A DNA stretch of 5,634 bases from Oceanospirillaceae bacterium (GTDB lineage: Bacteria; Pseudomonadota; Gammaproteobacteria; Pseudomonadales; Balneatricaceae), in NCBI GenBank assembly GCA_023954795.1, contig JAGSHA010000231.1:1-5634 (forward strand), read 5' to 3'. The position numbers and the translations under genes were made by a program. The notes under the pieces were generated by a model that was given only the letters and a program-made list of their open reading frames with translations, had not been told where the DNA came from and ran no database searches. This document shows positions 1 through 5,634 of this stretch, piece after piece; positions within the stretch are counted from its first letter, which is position 1; the number at the start of each line of letters is the position of its first letter.

Positions 1-17
1 AAGACTAGGGAAAGGAT

Positions 18-93
18 TGGAGCGGAATATCGGGCTCGAACCGACGACCTGAACCTTGGCAAGGTCCCGCTCTACCAACTGAGCTAATTCCGC
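18..93 (-). tRNA. tRNA-Gly (anticodon GCC)
   Basis: Read on the minus strand this folds as a complete 76-base tRNA. The acceptor stem pairs GCGGAAT (87-93) with ATTCCGC (22-28). The D-arm carries AGCTCAGTTGGTAGAGC, the anticodon loop is TTGCCAA with anticodon GCC, and the T-arm contains GGTTCGAGCC. The discriminator base is U (position 21), as usual for bacterial tRNA-Gly, and the 3' CCA is encoded (18-20). It decodes GGC and GGU glycine codons. It lies 32 bases downstream of the tRNA-Glu gene on the same strand with no promoter visible between them, so the two are very likely cotranscribed and cut apart by RNases P and E. Any terminator would lie beyond the left edge of the window. Confidence 0.97.
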
Positions 94-125
94 ACCGTTT
101 CCCAACCACTCTCAAGGAAAGAGAA

Positions 126-201
126 TGGCGTCCCATAGGGGGTTCGAACCCCTGTTACCGCCGTGAAAGGGCGGTGTCCTAGGCCACTAGACGAATGGGA
201 C
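126..201 (-). tRNA. tRNA-Glu (anticodon UUC)
   Basis: This is a complete 76-base tRNA on the minus strand. The acceptor stem pairs GTCCCAT (195-201) with ATGGGAC (130-136). The anticodon stem is CCGCC/GGCGG around the loop CTTTCAC, giving anticodon UUC. The T-arm contains GGTTCGAACC, the discriminator is G and the 3' CCA is encoded (126-128). It decodes GAA and GAG, and charged Glu-tRNA also feeds tetrapyrrole synthesis where the GltX/HemA route is used. It is the first gene of a Glu-Gly tRNA pair and sits directly behind the promoter at about 239-290. The pre-tRNA leader would be about 30 bases. Confidence 0.97.
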
Positions 202-499
202 GTGGATGCGTTTAAAGTTTCCCTCAAACGCGGGACGTATATTATGCGGACTACAGCAATCGTTCAAGCAATTTTTTAATTTTTTCGTAAAAACCTGCTC
301 TTTTATATTCGAAACCTTAGAAACAAGCTTTTCCTTCACAAACAACAGGTTAAGGACTGATCAATCAAAGGAGTTACCTCAGAATAAATCGACGAAAGTG
401 AAAAGCGTAAGACTGCCCCTACTCTCTTTCCTAAAACCTTCATATCGGCTCAATCAAACAGAAATCTAATATAGACAGGGAACGACAAACACTTTCAAT
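202..499. other. Intergenic region between the tRNA operon and the putative secreted-protein gene
   Basis: The left part is the tRNA leader and promoter. From about 291 to 499 I see no supported gene. An 87-codon plus-strand frame starts at 206, but it begins inside the tRNA leader and reads across the promoter, and its protein resembles nothing I recognise, so it is not called. The 3' end of the minus-strand gene stopping at 500 should be terminated here, but I find no GC-rich hairpin with a T tract. Termination may be Rho-dependent, or transcripts may read towards the tRNA promoter. A 9-base direct repeat, TCAATCAAA, occurs at 361-369 and 450-458 and may be chance. Confidence 0.6.
239..290 (-). 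promoter_or_regulatory. Stable-RNA type sigma-70 promoter of the tRNA-Glu/Gly operon
   Basis: On the minus strand, -35 TTGAAC (262-267) is followed by a 17-base spacer and -10 TAATAT (239-244); CATAAT at 241-246 is an overlapping alternative -10. Just upstream of the -35 is an A/T-rich tract (about 271-290) resembling an UP element. Downstream of the -10 is a GC-rich discriminator, ACGTCCCGCG (229-238). A UP element with a GC-rich discriminator is the known layout of stringently controlled rRNA and tRNA promoters, so repression by ppGpp/DksA is a fair inference. The predicted start is near 231-233, about 30 bases before the mature tRNA-Glu. Confidence 0.7.
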
Positions 500-1822
500 T
501 TAAGCCAACTGATACTCAATACCCGTACCAGCCAGACCCGTCAGATCAATATTCTGTGTGTTCAACTCATGGTTAGCGGCAATACTTACCAACCCACCAA
601 CAGACAAGCTACCGCTATCCAGCATCTCAACATAAGGCGCTACCTGAGCATTCTTAGGGGCATGCCCAACCAGATTAGTCCAAAGTAGCTCTGCGATATC
701 CTGATGATCAGTCAATCCACGGAGATTTATTGCAGCCTCAGCTAAACCTTCGTAACTCATACCACCATCAAGCAGGGATAAACCCGTCCCCACAAAGCCA
801 GGGTTTTCAATCGCTTCAGCACCATATACAGCGCCTAATATTTTACAGACCTGTCCGGCATGCCCATCATTCAGCAGGTCAAAAGCGATATTGGTATCGT
901 TAAACTGGAGACGTTCTATATTGGAAAACTCATAGGAGGTTCCACCGTCCTTGACCATACCATTTGAGCTATCCGAGCTGAGCGTCAGATCACTCCGACT
1001 TCGACTGATAGGAAGCACCAAGGTATCAATACCCGCCAACCCGTTAAAGACATCGCTCTCGCCATCACCATAAAACGTATCACGTCCATCACTTGCTGTA
1101 CTTGAACTGCTGACAGCATCTGTAGCATCAGATGTAAGGAACTCGAGAAAACCATCACCATCGTAGTAAGCTACCCTGACACTGATAGCAGACCCCGTAT
1201 CGCTTCGCGTCAACTGATACGAGTCGGAATTCGCTCCGGCTATATCCTCACCGTCTCTAAGCCACTGATACACCAATTCCCCTAAGCCATTCGCATCACT
1301 CAGGCCTGCCGTATCAGCCGTCAACGTTGCCCCCCGAGCCGCCTCTCCTCTTACAACAATCGAGCCACTAACTGGACTATTCGGGGAATCACCTAAGATA
1401 TGATCATCACTAAACGCCATAACGACGTACTGTCCATAGATATCATCGAAGTATGCCCACTCTACACCTAGATAATGTATGCCGGTGTACGACGGCTGGA
1501 ACGCTAAAATGCTATCGGTTCCATAAGGCTCACTTAGTCCTAAACTTGCCCCATCAGTGGAAAAAAGCCCGTAACCTTCGTTATCGTAGATTTCCAGACT
1601 CGGTGTCCAGTCACCAGATAACACCATGTTATAGGTTGCGCCACGCTGTAACCTAACCCCGACCATATCGAAGGAATCGTAGAGACCCAACGTGCTGGAA
1701 TAGGAGCCAAAGACTGGAATCTCATTAGATGCCGCAAGAATTAATTCCGACTCATCACCATAACTAACTTCAAACCGTGCGTCATAAGGGCTCGCTCCCC
1801 AAAAATACGGATTTCTCCACAT
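500..1822 (-). CDS. Probable exported protein: PPC-like domain, Ig-like domain, degenerate RTX motif, conserved C-terminal region
   Basis: 440 residues with no enzymatic domain that I recognise. Residues about 45-140 look like a PPC (bacterial pre-peptidase C-terminal) beta-sandwich: a D-x-V-x-V-x-L strand, GATYN (61-65), a 'P-S-L-E-I-Y-D-N-E-G' strand (74-83) and the 'Y-T-G-I-H-Y-L-G-V' strand (112-120). Residues about 151-237 match the Ig-like unit common in large RTX adhesins: a GATLTA strand, LSDANGLG, then YQWLRDG. Residues 246-315 hold one near-canonical RTX nonapeptide (G261-V269, GLAGIDTLV) and NIERLQFND (301-309). Residues 316-436 form a mostly helical C-terminal region (NPGFVGTGLSLLDGG, LLWTNLVGHAP, ending GLAGTGIEY) that I recall at the ends of putative type I secreted proteins of marine bacteria. 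There is no N-terminal signal peptide, which fits type I export. No ABC exporter or membrane-fusion gene lies in the window. The start is firm because an in-frame TAA lies two codons upstream and a good ribosome site is present. Ligand binding or adhesion is inferred. Confidence 0.85.
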   Translation of the reverse strand: MWRNPYFWGASPYDARFEVSYGDESELILAASNEIPVFGSYSSTLGLYDSFDMVGVRLQRGATYNMVLSGDWTPSLEIYDNEGYGLFSTDGASLGLSEPYGTDSILAFQPSYTGIHYLGVEWAYFDDIYGQYVVMAFSDDHILGDSPNSPVSGSIVVRGEAARGATLTADTAGLSDANGLGELVYQWLRDGEDIAGANSDSYQLTRSDTGSAISVRVAYYDGDGFLEFLTSDATDAVSSSSTASDGRDTFYGDGESDVFNGLAGIDTLVLPISRSRSDLTLSSDSSNGMVKDGGTSYEFSNIERLQFNDTNIAFDLLNDGHAGQVCKILGAVYGAEAIENPGFVGTGLSLLDGGMSYEGLAEAAINLRGLTDHQDIAELLWTNLVGHAPKNAQVAPYVEMLDSGSLSVGGLVSIAANHELNTQNIDLTGLAGTGIEYQLA

Positions 1823-1828
1823 CAGTTA

Positions 1829-1835
1829 CTTCTCC
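1829..1835 (-). promoter_or_regulatory. Ribosome binding site fixing the ATG at 1822
   Basis: GGAGAAG on the minus strand ends six bases before the ATG, and its GGAG core is nine bases away. An in-frame TAA at 1826-1828 sits between this site and the start codon. Translation therefore cannot begin further upstream, and the 440-residue product is a standalone protein, not the tail of a larger open frame. Confidence 0.75.
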
Positions 1836-2017
1836 ATAGCTCCAATACAATCCCTTACCTCTGACTGTGATAAGGACGCTCACAAAACCCAAACAGGCAA
1901 GTTAGAAAAACTGAAACGTTCATTACGCTACGCTCTGACAAAGTCAGTGGCTAACTCAGCACTTAAACGGACTTATCAGGGATTAGTATCATTACGCGAC
2001 AGGGAGAGTGTTGTTGA

Positions 2018-2042
2018 TACTTTCACACAGGGGATGAAAGTA
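2018..2042. repeat. 8-base perfect inverted repeat, possible operator
   Basis: The arms TACTTTCA (2018-2025) and TGAAAGTA (2035-2042) are exactly complementary around the 9-base spacer CACAGGGGA. The 17-base centre-to-centre spacing would suit a dimeric regulator bound to one face of DNA. No T tract follows, so a terminator is unlikely. No regulator gene is nearby to assign it to. Confidence 0.5.
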
Positions 2043-2202
2043 AGAATGGCATTAGGCAGGACTTATCACCTTACGGACGTTCAGATTCGATCACACCAAG
2101 CATTACAATTCCCTTTAGCGGCATTTAAAGCCTGCGTTCCGTCGCACATAAACCTGAAAGATCAGCACCGGAAAACACTAACTGCAGTGGCAGCAGGAAC
2201 AT

Positions 2203-2219
2203 ATAGGAAAAATTCCTAT
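2203..2219. repeat. 17-base A/T-rich palindrome
   Basis: ATAGGAA (2203-2209) and TTCCTAT (2213-2219) pair exactly around AAA, followed on the plus strand by TTT (2220-2222). The stem is weak and short of G/C, so a protein-binding site or a feeble terminator are both possible. It lies near the end of a doubtful 108-codon frame. Confidence 0.45.
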
Positions 2220-2418
2220 TTTCATGCCCAACCACCCCGACCTCTGCTCTTTATTCTGTTAATTTCAAAATAGCACGCTGGAGAATAGAAGTAGTTGTAG
2301 CAATATGAGGAGCAAGATAGGTCTTGTGCATTCTAATCAATGATGACTTGGCCAATTTGCTCGACCTGATTGTCACCTGAACCCAGCGGCCGACGTTTGC
2401 AAGCCACTTGATGACTAA

Positions 2419-2430
2419 CAGTGGTAAGAT
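2419..2430 (+). promoter_or_regulatory. Tentative extended -10 promoter for the membrane-protein gene
   Basis: TGGTAAGAT (2422-2430) fits the extended -10 pattern TG-n-TAnnnT. The only -35-like word, TTGCAA (2397-2402), is 22 bases away, which is too far for normal spacing, so the extended -10 would have to work largely alone. Transcription would start near 2437 and give a leader of about 60 bases to the ATG at 2500, containing the inverted repeat at 2442-2469. Confidence 0.3.
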
Positions 2431-2441
2431 ACGCTCGTGAG

Positions 2442-2469
2442 AACGCATTCTTCGTCACTGTGATGCGTT
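2442..2469 (+). repeat. Inverted repeat in the probable 5' leader of the membrane-protein gene
   Basis: AACGCAT (2442-2448) pairs exactly with ATGCGTT (2463-2469) across a 14-base loop. A competing smaller palindrome, TCACTGTGA (2455-2463), overlaps the right arm. The two foldings exclude each other at 2463. The sequence ATTTT follows the stem. It could be a leader hairpin, an operator, or a weak terminator of upstream transcription. Confidence 0.45.
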
Positions 2470-2499
2470 ATTTTGATCAGTTCTGGATTGAGTCGTTTT

Positions 2500-3240
2500 A
2501 TGAGTCCAACAAGTATTGGCCTTCTGATCTTAGGAGGTATCGGCATTATGTCGGTAACCGCCTATGTCATTCAGATGTATGAAAATCGTAAGAAAGCCCG
2601 CCAGCTAAGGTTGATGCACCTACAAAGCGTAATCCGTCGTGCGCACCACCTGCTGTCCAATTACCCTCCGTTGTTGCAGAGCCCGGACATCATCAAGTTT
2701 CTGACCGTATACCTTTCACAACGGTGTCAGGCTGCGCTGGAGCTGGAACAGTCTGATACGATGGAGAAAGTACTCGGTGAAGCCAACGAACGCGGCGCCA
2801 GTTCACTGGAAACCCCTCCACACCCAGAAGGCTCACTCACACTGTTTGATTCTCCTAACAGTGCACAACGCGCGCGTGCAATCATCAAAGAGTTCGTCAA
2901 GTTCCTGAAAGAGATCGAGGCTAAAGGTGAAATATCAAGCTCGGTGAGTCAGCCAATGATTCAACAGGCGAAGAACTGCTTTGAACGCACAGAAATCGAT
3001 CTTGAACTGTTGGAAGCGATGGTGACCGAAGAGGTCAACGACGGTAAACGCTCATTCAGCACTTATAAGAAATGTTTTATTCGTCTGAGTGAACTGAATA
3101 AAAACCACCTGTTGGATCGCCAGCTGTTTGAACTGCGTAATCGTATGACAACGATTGCGGCTTATATTGAGCAGCGCACGGAAGAGGAACGCCAGCGCCG
3201 GCTTAAAGAGGAAGCAGAACAGAATAAATTTGGCTTTTGA
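2500..3240 (+). CDS. Uncharacterised membrane-anchored helical protein
   Basis: 246 residues from the ATG at 2500. One hydrophobic helix spans residues about 5-25 (IGLLILGGIGIMSVTAYVI), followed at once by a basic stretch (NRKKARQLR, 29-37). By the positive-inside rule the remaining 220 residues are cytoplasmic. They are polar and predicted mostly helical, with a proline-rich break near 105-112 and a highly charged, possibly coiled-coil end (EQRTEEERQRRLKEEAE, 224-240). No catalytic motif is visible. I recall similar conserved hypothetical proteins in other gammaproteobacteria but cannot assign a function. The frame stays open upstream to 2464, so TTG starts at 2473 or 2488 would add nine or four residues. 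No start has a strong ribosome site, and ATG is preferred because it places the helix at the N terminus. It is divergent from the putative secreted-protein gene and convergent with the c-di-GMP enzyme gene, so probably transcribed alone. Confidence 0.85.
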   Translation: MSPTSIGLLILGGIGIMSVTAYVIQMYENRKKARQLRLMHLQSVIRRAHHLLSNYPPLLQSPDIIKFLTVYLSQRCQAALELEQSDTMEKVLGEANERGASSLETPPHPEGSLTLFDSPNSAQRARAIIKEFVKFLKEIEAKGEISSSVSQPMIQQAKNCFERTEIDLELLEAMVTEEVNDGKRSFSTYKKCFIRLSELNKNHLLDRQLFELRNRMTTIAAYIEQRTEEERQRRLKEEAEQNKFGF

Positions 3241-3270
3241 GCAGGTTAAGAAAGCGCTTGATAAACCTGC
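3241..3270. terminator. Probable bidirectional terminator between convergent genes
   Basis: GCAGGTT (3241-3247) and AACCTGC (3264-3270) pair exactly, filling the 31-base gap between the TGA at 3238-3240 and the convergent stop at 3272. The 16-base loop contains the self-complementary AAGCGCTT (3252-3259). On the plus strand a T tract (3283-3288) lies 12 bases beyond the stem, which is too far for a textbook intrinsic terminator. Its position between convergent stops is the main argument. Confidence 0.5.
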
Positions 3271-3271
3271 G

Positions 3272-5634
3272 TTACTCCACACTTTTTTCTCTATGATGTT
3301 CTCGTTGTCGCAGCCATTCACTCAGACTGGCGTGCGACATCGGTATTCCGGTTAGCCAGCCCTGAGCCGCATCACAATGTGCCTCACGCAAGAAATCATA
3401 CTGCTCCTGAGTTTCCACACCTTCAGCAACAACCGTCAAATGCATGCTATGCGCCATGGCAATTATCGCTGACACAATATCTTCATCTACGGGATCGACC
3501 GATAAACCATCTACAAAGGTTTTATCAATTTTGACGCTGCTAACCGGCAGTTTTTTCAGATAGCTCAGTGACGAAAAACCTGTTCCGAAGTCGTCAATCG
3601 CCAGTCCGATGCCACTTTCTCTTAAGCGGTAGAGTGAGGACTGGGAATGTTCTACTTCCTGTAAAAACACGCCCTCAGTTATTTCAAATTCAAGGCAATC
3701 AGGGCTGAGTCCCGCAGCGTTAAGAATCGACTGTACACGTTGACTAAATGCCTGATCACGTAACTGACGTGGCGATAGGTTGATCGCAATCCGCGGCATC
3801 TCCAGTCCTTGTTCGCGCCAGAGCTTCAGCGTATCTACGACGGTTTCGATCACCCACTCACCGATAGGAATAATCAAGCCACAATCTTCAGCGATCGGAA
3901 TAAACTTCAAGGGAGGAACTGTACCCAACAGGGGATTATTCCAGCGCAACAAAGCCTCGGCACCGATCAGCTCACCCGTAAGGGTATCCACCTTCGGCTG
4001 ATAAGCGACGGAGAGTTCGTGATTCTCCATTGCCATACGCAATTGATCTTCGATTCTGCGGCGCTCATGCATCTCGGTATTCATATCAGGCTGAAAAAAC
4101 TGAAACTCATCACGCCCGCCATTTTTTGCATGATACATTGCGATATCTGCCTGAATGATCAACTCTTCAGTATTGACCGTGTTCTCTGGATAGATTGAGA
4201 TTCCGACACTGCAGGTCACAAACGTCTGGTGCTCACCAAGAATCATCGGACTCGCCACCGAGCTGCGAATCTTGTTCGCAATCAGCGCCAAATCTTCATT
4301 TGCCCGATCCGCTTGCAGATCCACGACTATCACGGTGAACTCATCACCGCCCATGCGCGCGACGGTATCCTGAGAACGTACGGCCTGCCCCAATCGTAAA
4401 CTAACCTCTTCCAGCAGCAGATCACCAATCTGGTGGCCTAACGTATCATTCACCGATTTGAATCCATCCAGATCGATAAACAGCAAGCCAACATAAGTCC
4501 CATTACGTGCGGCATTTTTTAACGCTTGCTGCAGGCGGTCACCAAATAAACTTCGGTTGGGCAAACCGGTCAGGCTGTCAAAGTAGGCCAGCATCCGGAC
4601 CTCCTGCTCGGCCGCTTTCCGCTCAGAAATATCGGTGCTGGCACTGCCCAACGCAGTGAATTTTCCGCTGCTATCCAACAAAGGGAAAATCGTCGTGGTG
4701 AAATGACGATAGCTACCATTGACCTGTGCGATCGTTTCTTCAAACGTCACATCTGTCTGGCGCAACCTGACCTGTTTTTCATAATGTAGGCGGCACTGCT
4801 GAGCCTCTGTCAGATGGCTCCGGGATACATCAAGCAGATCAATAAACCAGAGCGAAAACTTATCATTGACCAGCTGATAGTCACCGTCTTTCGTTTTAAG
4901 ACTCAGTGCGACTGGCAAATTATCAACGACCGTTCGTAACCTCTGGTCACGCTCGCTGATCGCATCCAGCATGTTGTTAAACGATGCACCCAGGGCACCT
5001 ATTTCGTCGTCTGAATTCAATGCCAGTCGCGTTGCTGTTTCACCGGCCTTTTGTCGTTGGATGGTATCGGAAATATGACCAATAGGTCGGAGGACAGAGC
5101 GATGAAACACTGCGTAACCCAAGACACAGATACAGAACACGGCAAGAATTAAAATCATGCCGGAACGCATAAAGATATCGGAGGCCCCGGCGCGAATGGC
5201 ACTGGAATCCAGTCGTAAATACACCACACCTCGGTATTCATCCGGCGACAGTTTCACCTGCGCCATCGCATGTCCCCAAGCCTGATCAGCAGCCTGAGGA
5301 TCAACCCGGCTATGAAAACGATCACGGTAGTTTTGCGAGTTGTACCCGGCAGACAGCAAAGGATAAAACGTGACAATATCGCCTCCCGGGAGGAGGTAGT
5401 GACCGAAAGTCCCTTGTTTGATCGATTCCATCAGCACTTTGAGCATCTGCTGAGAAGCGTGATCATCATCAATGCCGGGATGAATACTGGAAGCCCAAAT
5501 AACAAACGGGTCCCGTGTCACCACTGAAATACCCGAGATACCCTCTTCGCTGGCAACGATATCCTCTACAGCGAAGCGTATTTCCTGCAGCTCGCTCATA
5601 ACTTCAACCGTTTCGTTGATCGCAACGGCCAACA
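3272..5634 (-). CDS. Membrane sensor with HAMP, PAS, GGDEF and EAL domains (bifunctional c-di-GMP enzyme), N terminus outside window
   Basis: At least 786 residues, stop TAA at 3272-3274. The reading frame runs off the right edge, and the first in-window start is only a TTG (5632). A first transmembrane helix is expected before the sensor domain, so the gene is partial. Residues 1-156 look like most of a periplasmic Cache-like sensor, 157-176 are a transmembrane helix, 177-226 HAMP, about 228-340 PAS ending in TDISERK, 345-510 GGDEF and 525-773 EAL. The diguanylate cyclase signature GGDEF (428-432) is intact, with an inhibitory-site RSQD (419-422) five residues upstream. The phosphodiesterase residues are also in place: EALLR (559-563), N618, E650 and E653, DD (680-681) with FGTGFSS, K701, E737 and Q757. 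Both c-di-GMP synthesis (from 2 GTP) and hydrolysis (to pGpG) are therefore possible. The usual QGY is QGW here. It probably tunes the motile-sessile switch in response to an unknown periplasmic signal. It is convergent with its neighbour, so not in an operon with it. Confidence 0.95.
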   Translation of the reverse strand, partial: LAVAINETVEVMSELQEIRFAVEDIVASEEGISGISVVTRDPFVIWASSIHPGIDDDHASQQMLKVLMESIKQGTFGHYLLPGGDIVTFYPLLSAGYNSQNYRDRFHSRVDPQAADQAWGHAMAQVKLSPDEYRGVVYLRLDSSAIRAGASDIFMRSGMILILAVFCICVLGYAVFHRSVLRPIGHISDTIQRQKAGETATRLALNSDDEIGALGASFNNMLDAISERDQRLRTVVDNLPVALSLKTKDGDYQLVNDKFSLWFIDLLDVSRSHLTEAQQCRLHYEKQVRLRQTDVTFEETIAQVNGSYRHFTTTIFPLLDSSGKFTALGSASTDISERKAAEQEVRMLAYFDSLTGLPNRSLFGDRLQQALKNAARNGTYVGLLFIDLDGFKSVNDTLGHQIGDLLLEEVSLRLGQAVRSQDTVARMGGDEFTVIVVDLQADRANEDLALIANKIRSSVASPMILGEHQTFVTCSVGISIYPENTVNTEELIIQADIAMYHAKNGGRDEFQFFQPDMNTEMHERRRIEDQLRMAMENHELSVAYQPKVDTLTGELIGAEALLRWNNPLLGTVPPLKFIPIAEDCGLIIPIGEWVIETVVDTLKLWREQGLEMPRIAINLSPRQLRDQAFSQRVQSILNAAGLSPDCLEFEITEGVFLQEVEHSQSSLYRLRESGIGLAIDDFGTGFSSLSYLKKLPVSSVKIDKTFVDGLSVDPVDEDIVSAIIAMAHSMHLTVVAEGVETQEQYDFLREAHCDAAQGWLTGIPMSHASLSEWLRQREHHREKSVE

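Larger units (their letters stand above)
1823..2499. other. Long divergent intergenic region with several inverted repeats
   Basis: About 650 bases separate the minus-strand putative secreted-protein gene from the plus-strand membrane-protein gene. A 108-codon GTG frame (1947-2273, plus) and a 65-codon frame (2251-2448, minus) lie here. Neither has a convincing ribosome site, and their products look non-coding (many AGG codons, no recognisable fold), so neither is called. Perfect inverted repeats are visible at 1935-1947, 2018-2042, 2203-2219 and 2442-2469, and the word CTTATCA occurs three times. I saw no convincing full sigma-70 promoter for the minus-strand gene. The region is large enough for control sites of both genes, or for a small RNA, but neither is shown. 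Confidence 0.6.

Noticed and set aside
18..201. tRNA genes as an integration site for a genomic island
   Set aside because: The tRNA 3' ends face left, out of the window. No integrase gene and no duplicated tRNA 3' end are visible.
206..469. 87-codon plus-strand open frame
   Set aside because: It begins inside the tRNA leader, runs across the minus-strand tRNA promoter, and its product shows no recognisable domain or convincing ribosome site.
1081..1330. Possible tandem repeats in the putative secreted-protein gene
   Set aside because: Only one Ig-like unit and one near-intact RTX nonapeptide are present, so there is no repeat array.
1947..2273. 108-codon plus-strand open frame with a GTG start
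   Set aside because: There is no ribosome site, several rare AGG codons, internal palindromes, and a protein without recognisable features. A gene remnant is possible but not supported.
2251..2448. 65-codon minus-strand open frame
   Set aside because: It is short, has no recognisable product, and overlaps the likely leader and promoter of the plus-strand membrane-protein gene.
3155..3355. Open frames crossing the convergent gene ends on both strands
   Set aside because: They are shadows of the two real genes and read through their shared terminator region.
1..5634. CRISPR array, insertion sequence, toxin-antitoxin or defence system
   Set aside because: I saw no regularly spaced repeats, transposase motifs, terminal inverted repeats, or paired small genes of these kinds anywhere in the window.

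Overview
This window looks like ordinary chromosomal DNA from a gammaproteobacterium, possibly a marine Oceanospirillales- or Pseudomonadales-like lineage. Both tRNAs encode their 3' CCA, and their bodies match gammaproteobacterial tRNA-Glu and tRNA-Gly. The window also holds a full-domain c-di-GMP enzyme and a protein whose C-terminal region is of a kind I associate with type I secreted proteins of marine proteobacteria. The lineage is inferred from these features and was not tested.

Layout. 18-201 (minus): a two-gene tRNA operon, tRNA-Glu(UUC) then tRNA-Gly(GCC), with a strong-looking stable-RNA promoter just upstream (A/T-rich UP-like element, TTGAAC, 17-base spacer, TAATAT, GC-rich discriminator). 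202-499: the tRNA leader and promoter, then a stretch with no supported gene. 500-1822 (minus): a 440-residue protein with a PPC-like beta domain, an Ig-like domain, a nearly lost RTX motif and a conserved C-terminal region, probably an exported adhesin-like or accessory protein. 1823-2499: a long divergent intergenic region with no convincing gene but several perfect inverted repeats and a repeated CTTATCA word. 2500-3240 (plus): an uncharacterised inner-membrane-anchored, largely helical protein. 3241-3271: a 31-base convergent gap holding a hairpin, probably a shared terminator. 3272 to the right edge (minus): a membrane sensor with HAMP, PAS, GGDEF and EAL domains, cut at its N terminus by the window end.

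The genes do not form one visible pathway. The tRNA operon and the two-domain c-di-GMP enzyme are housekeeping or signalling functions. The putative secreted protein and the membrane-anchored unknown are divergently oriented and could share control sites in the region between them, but that is inference. I found no mobile element, CRISPR array, toxin-antitoxin pair or defence cluster. The parts most worth following up are the architecture of the putative secreted protein, the palindrome-rich divergent region, and the unknown membrane-anchored protein.
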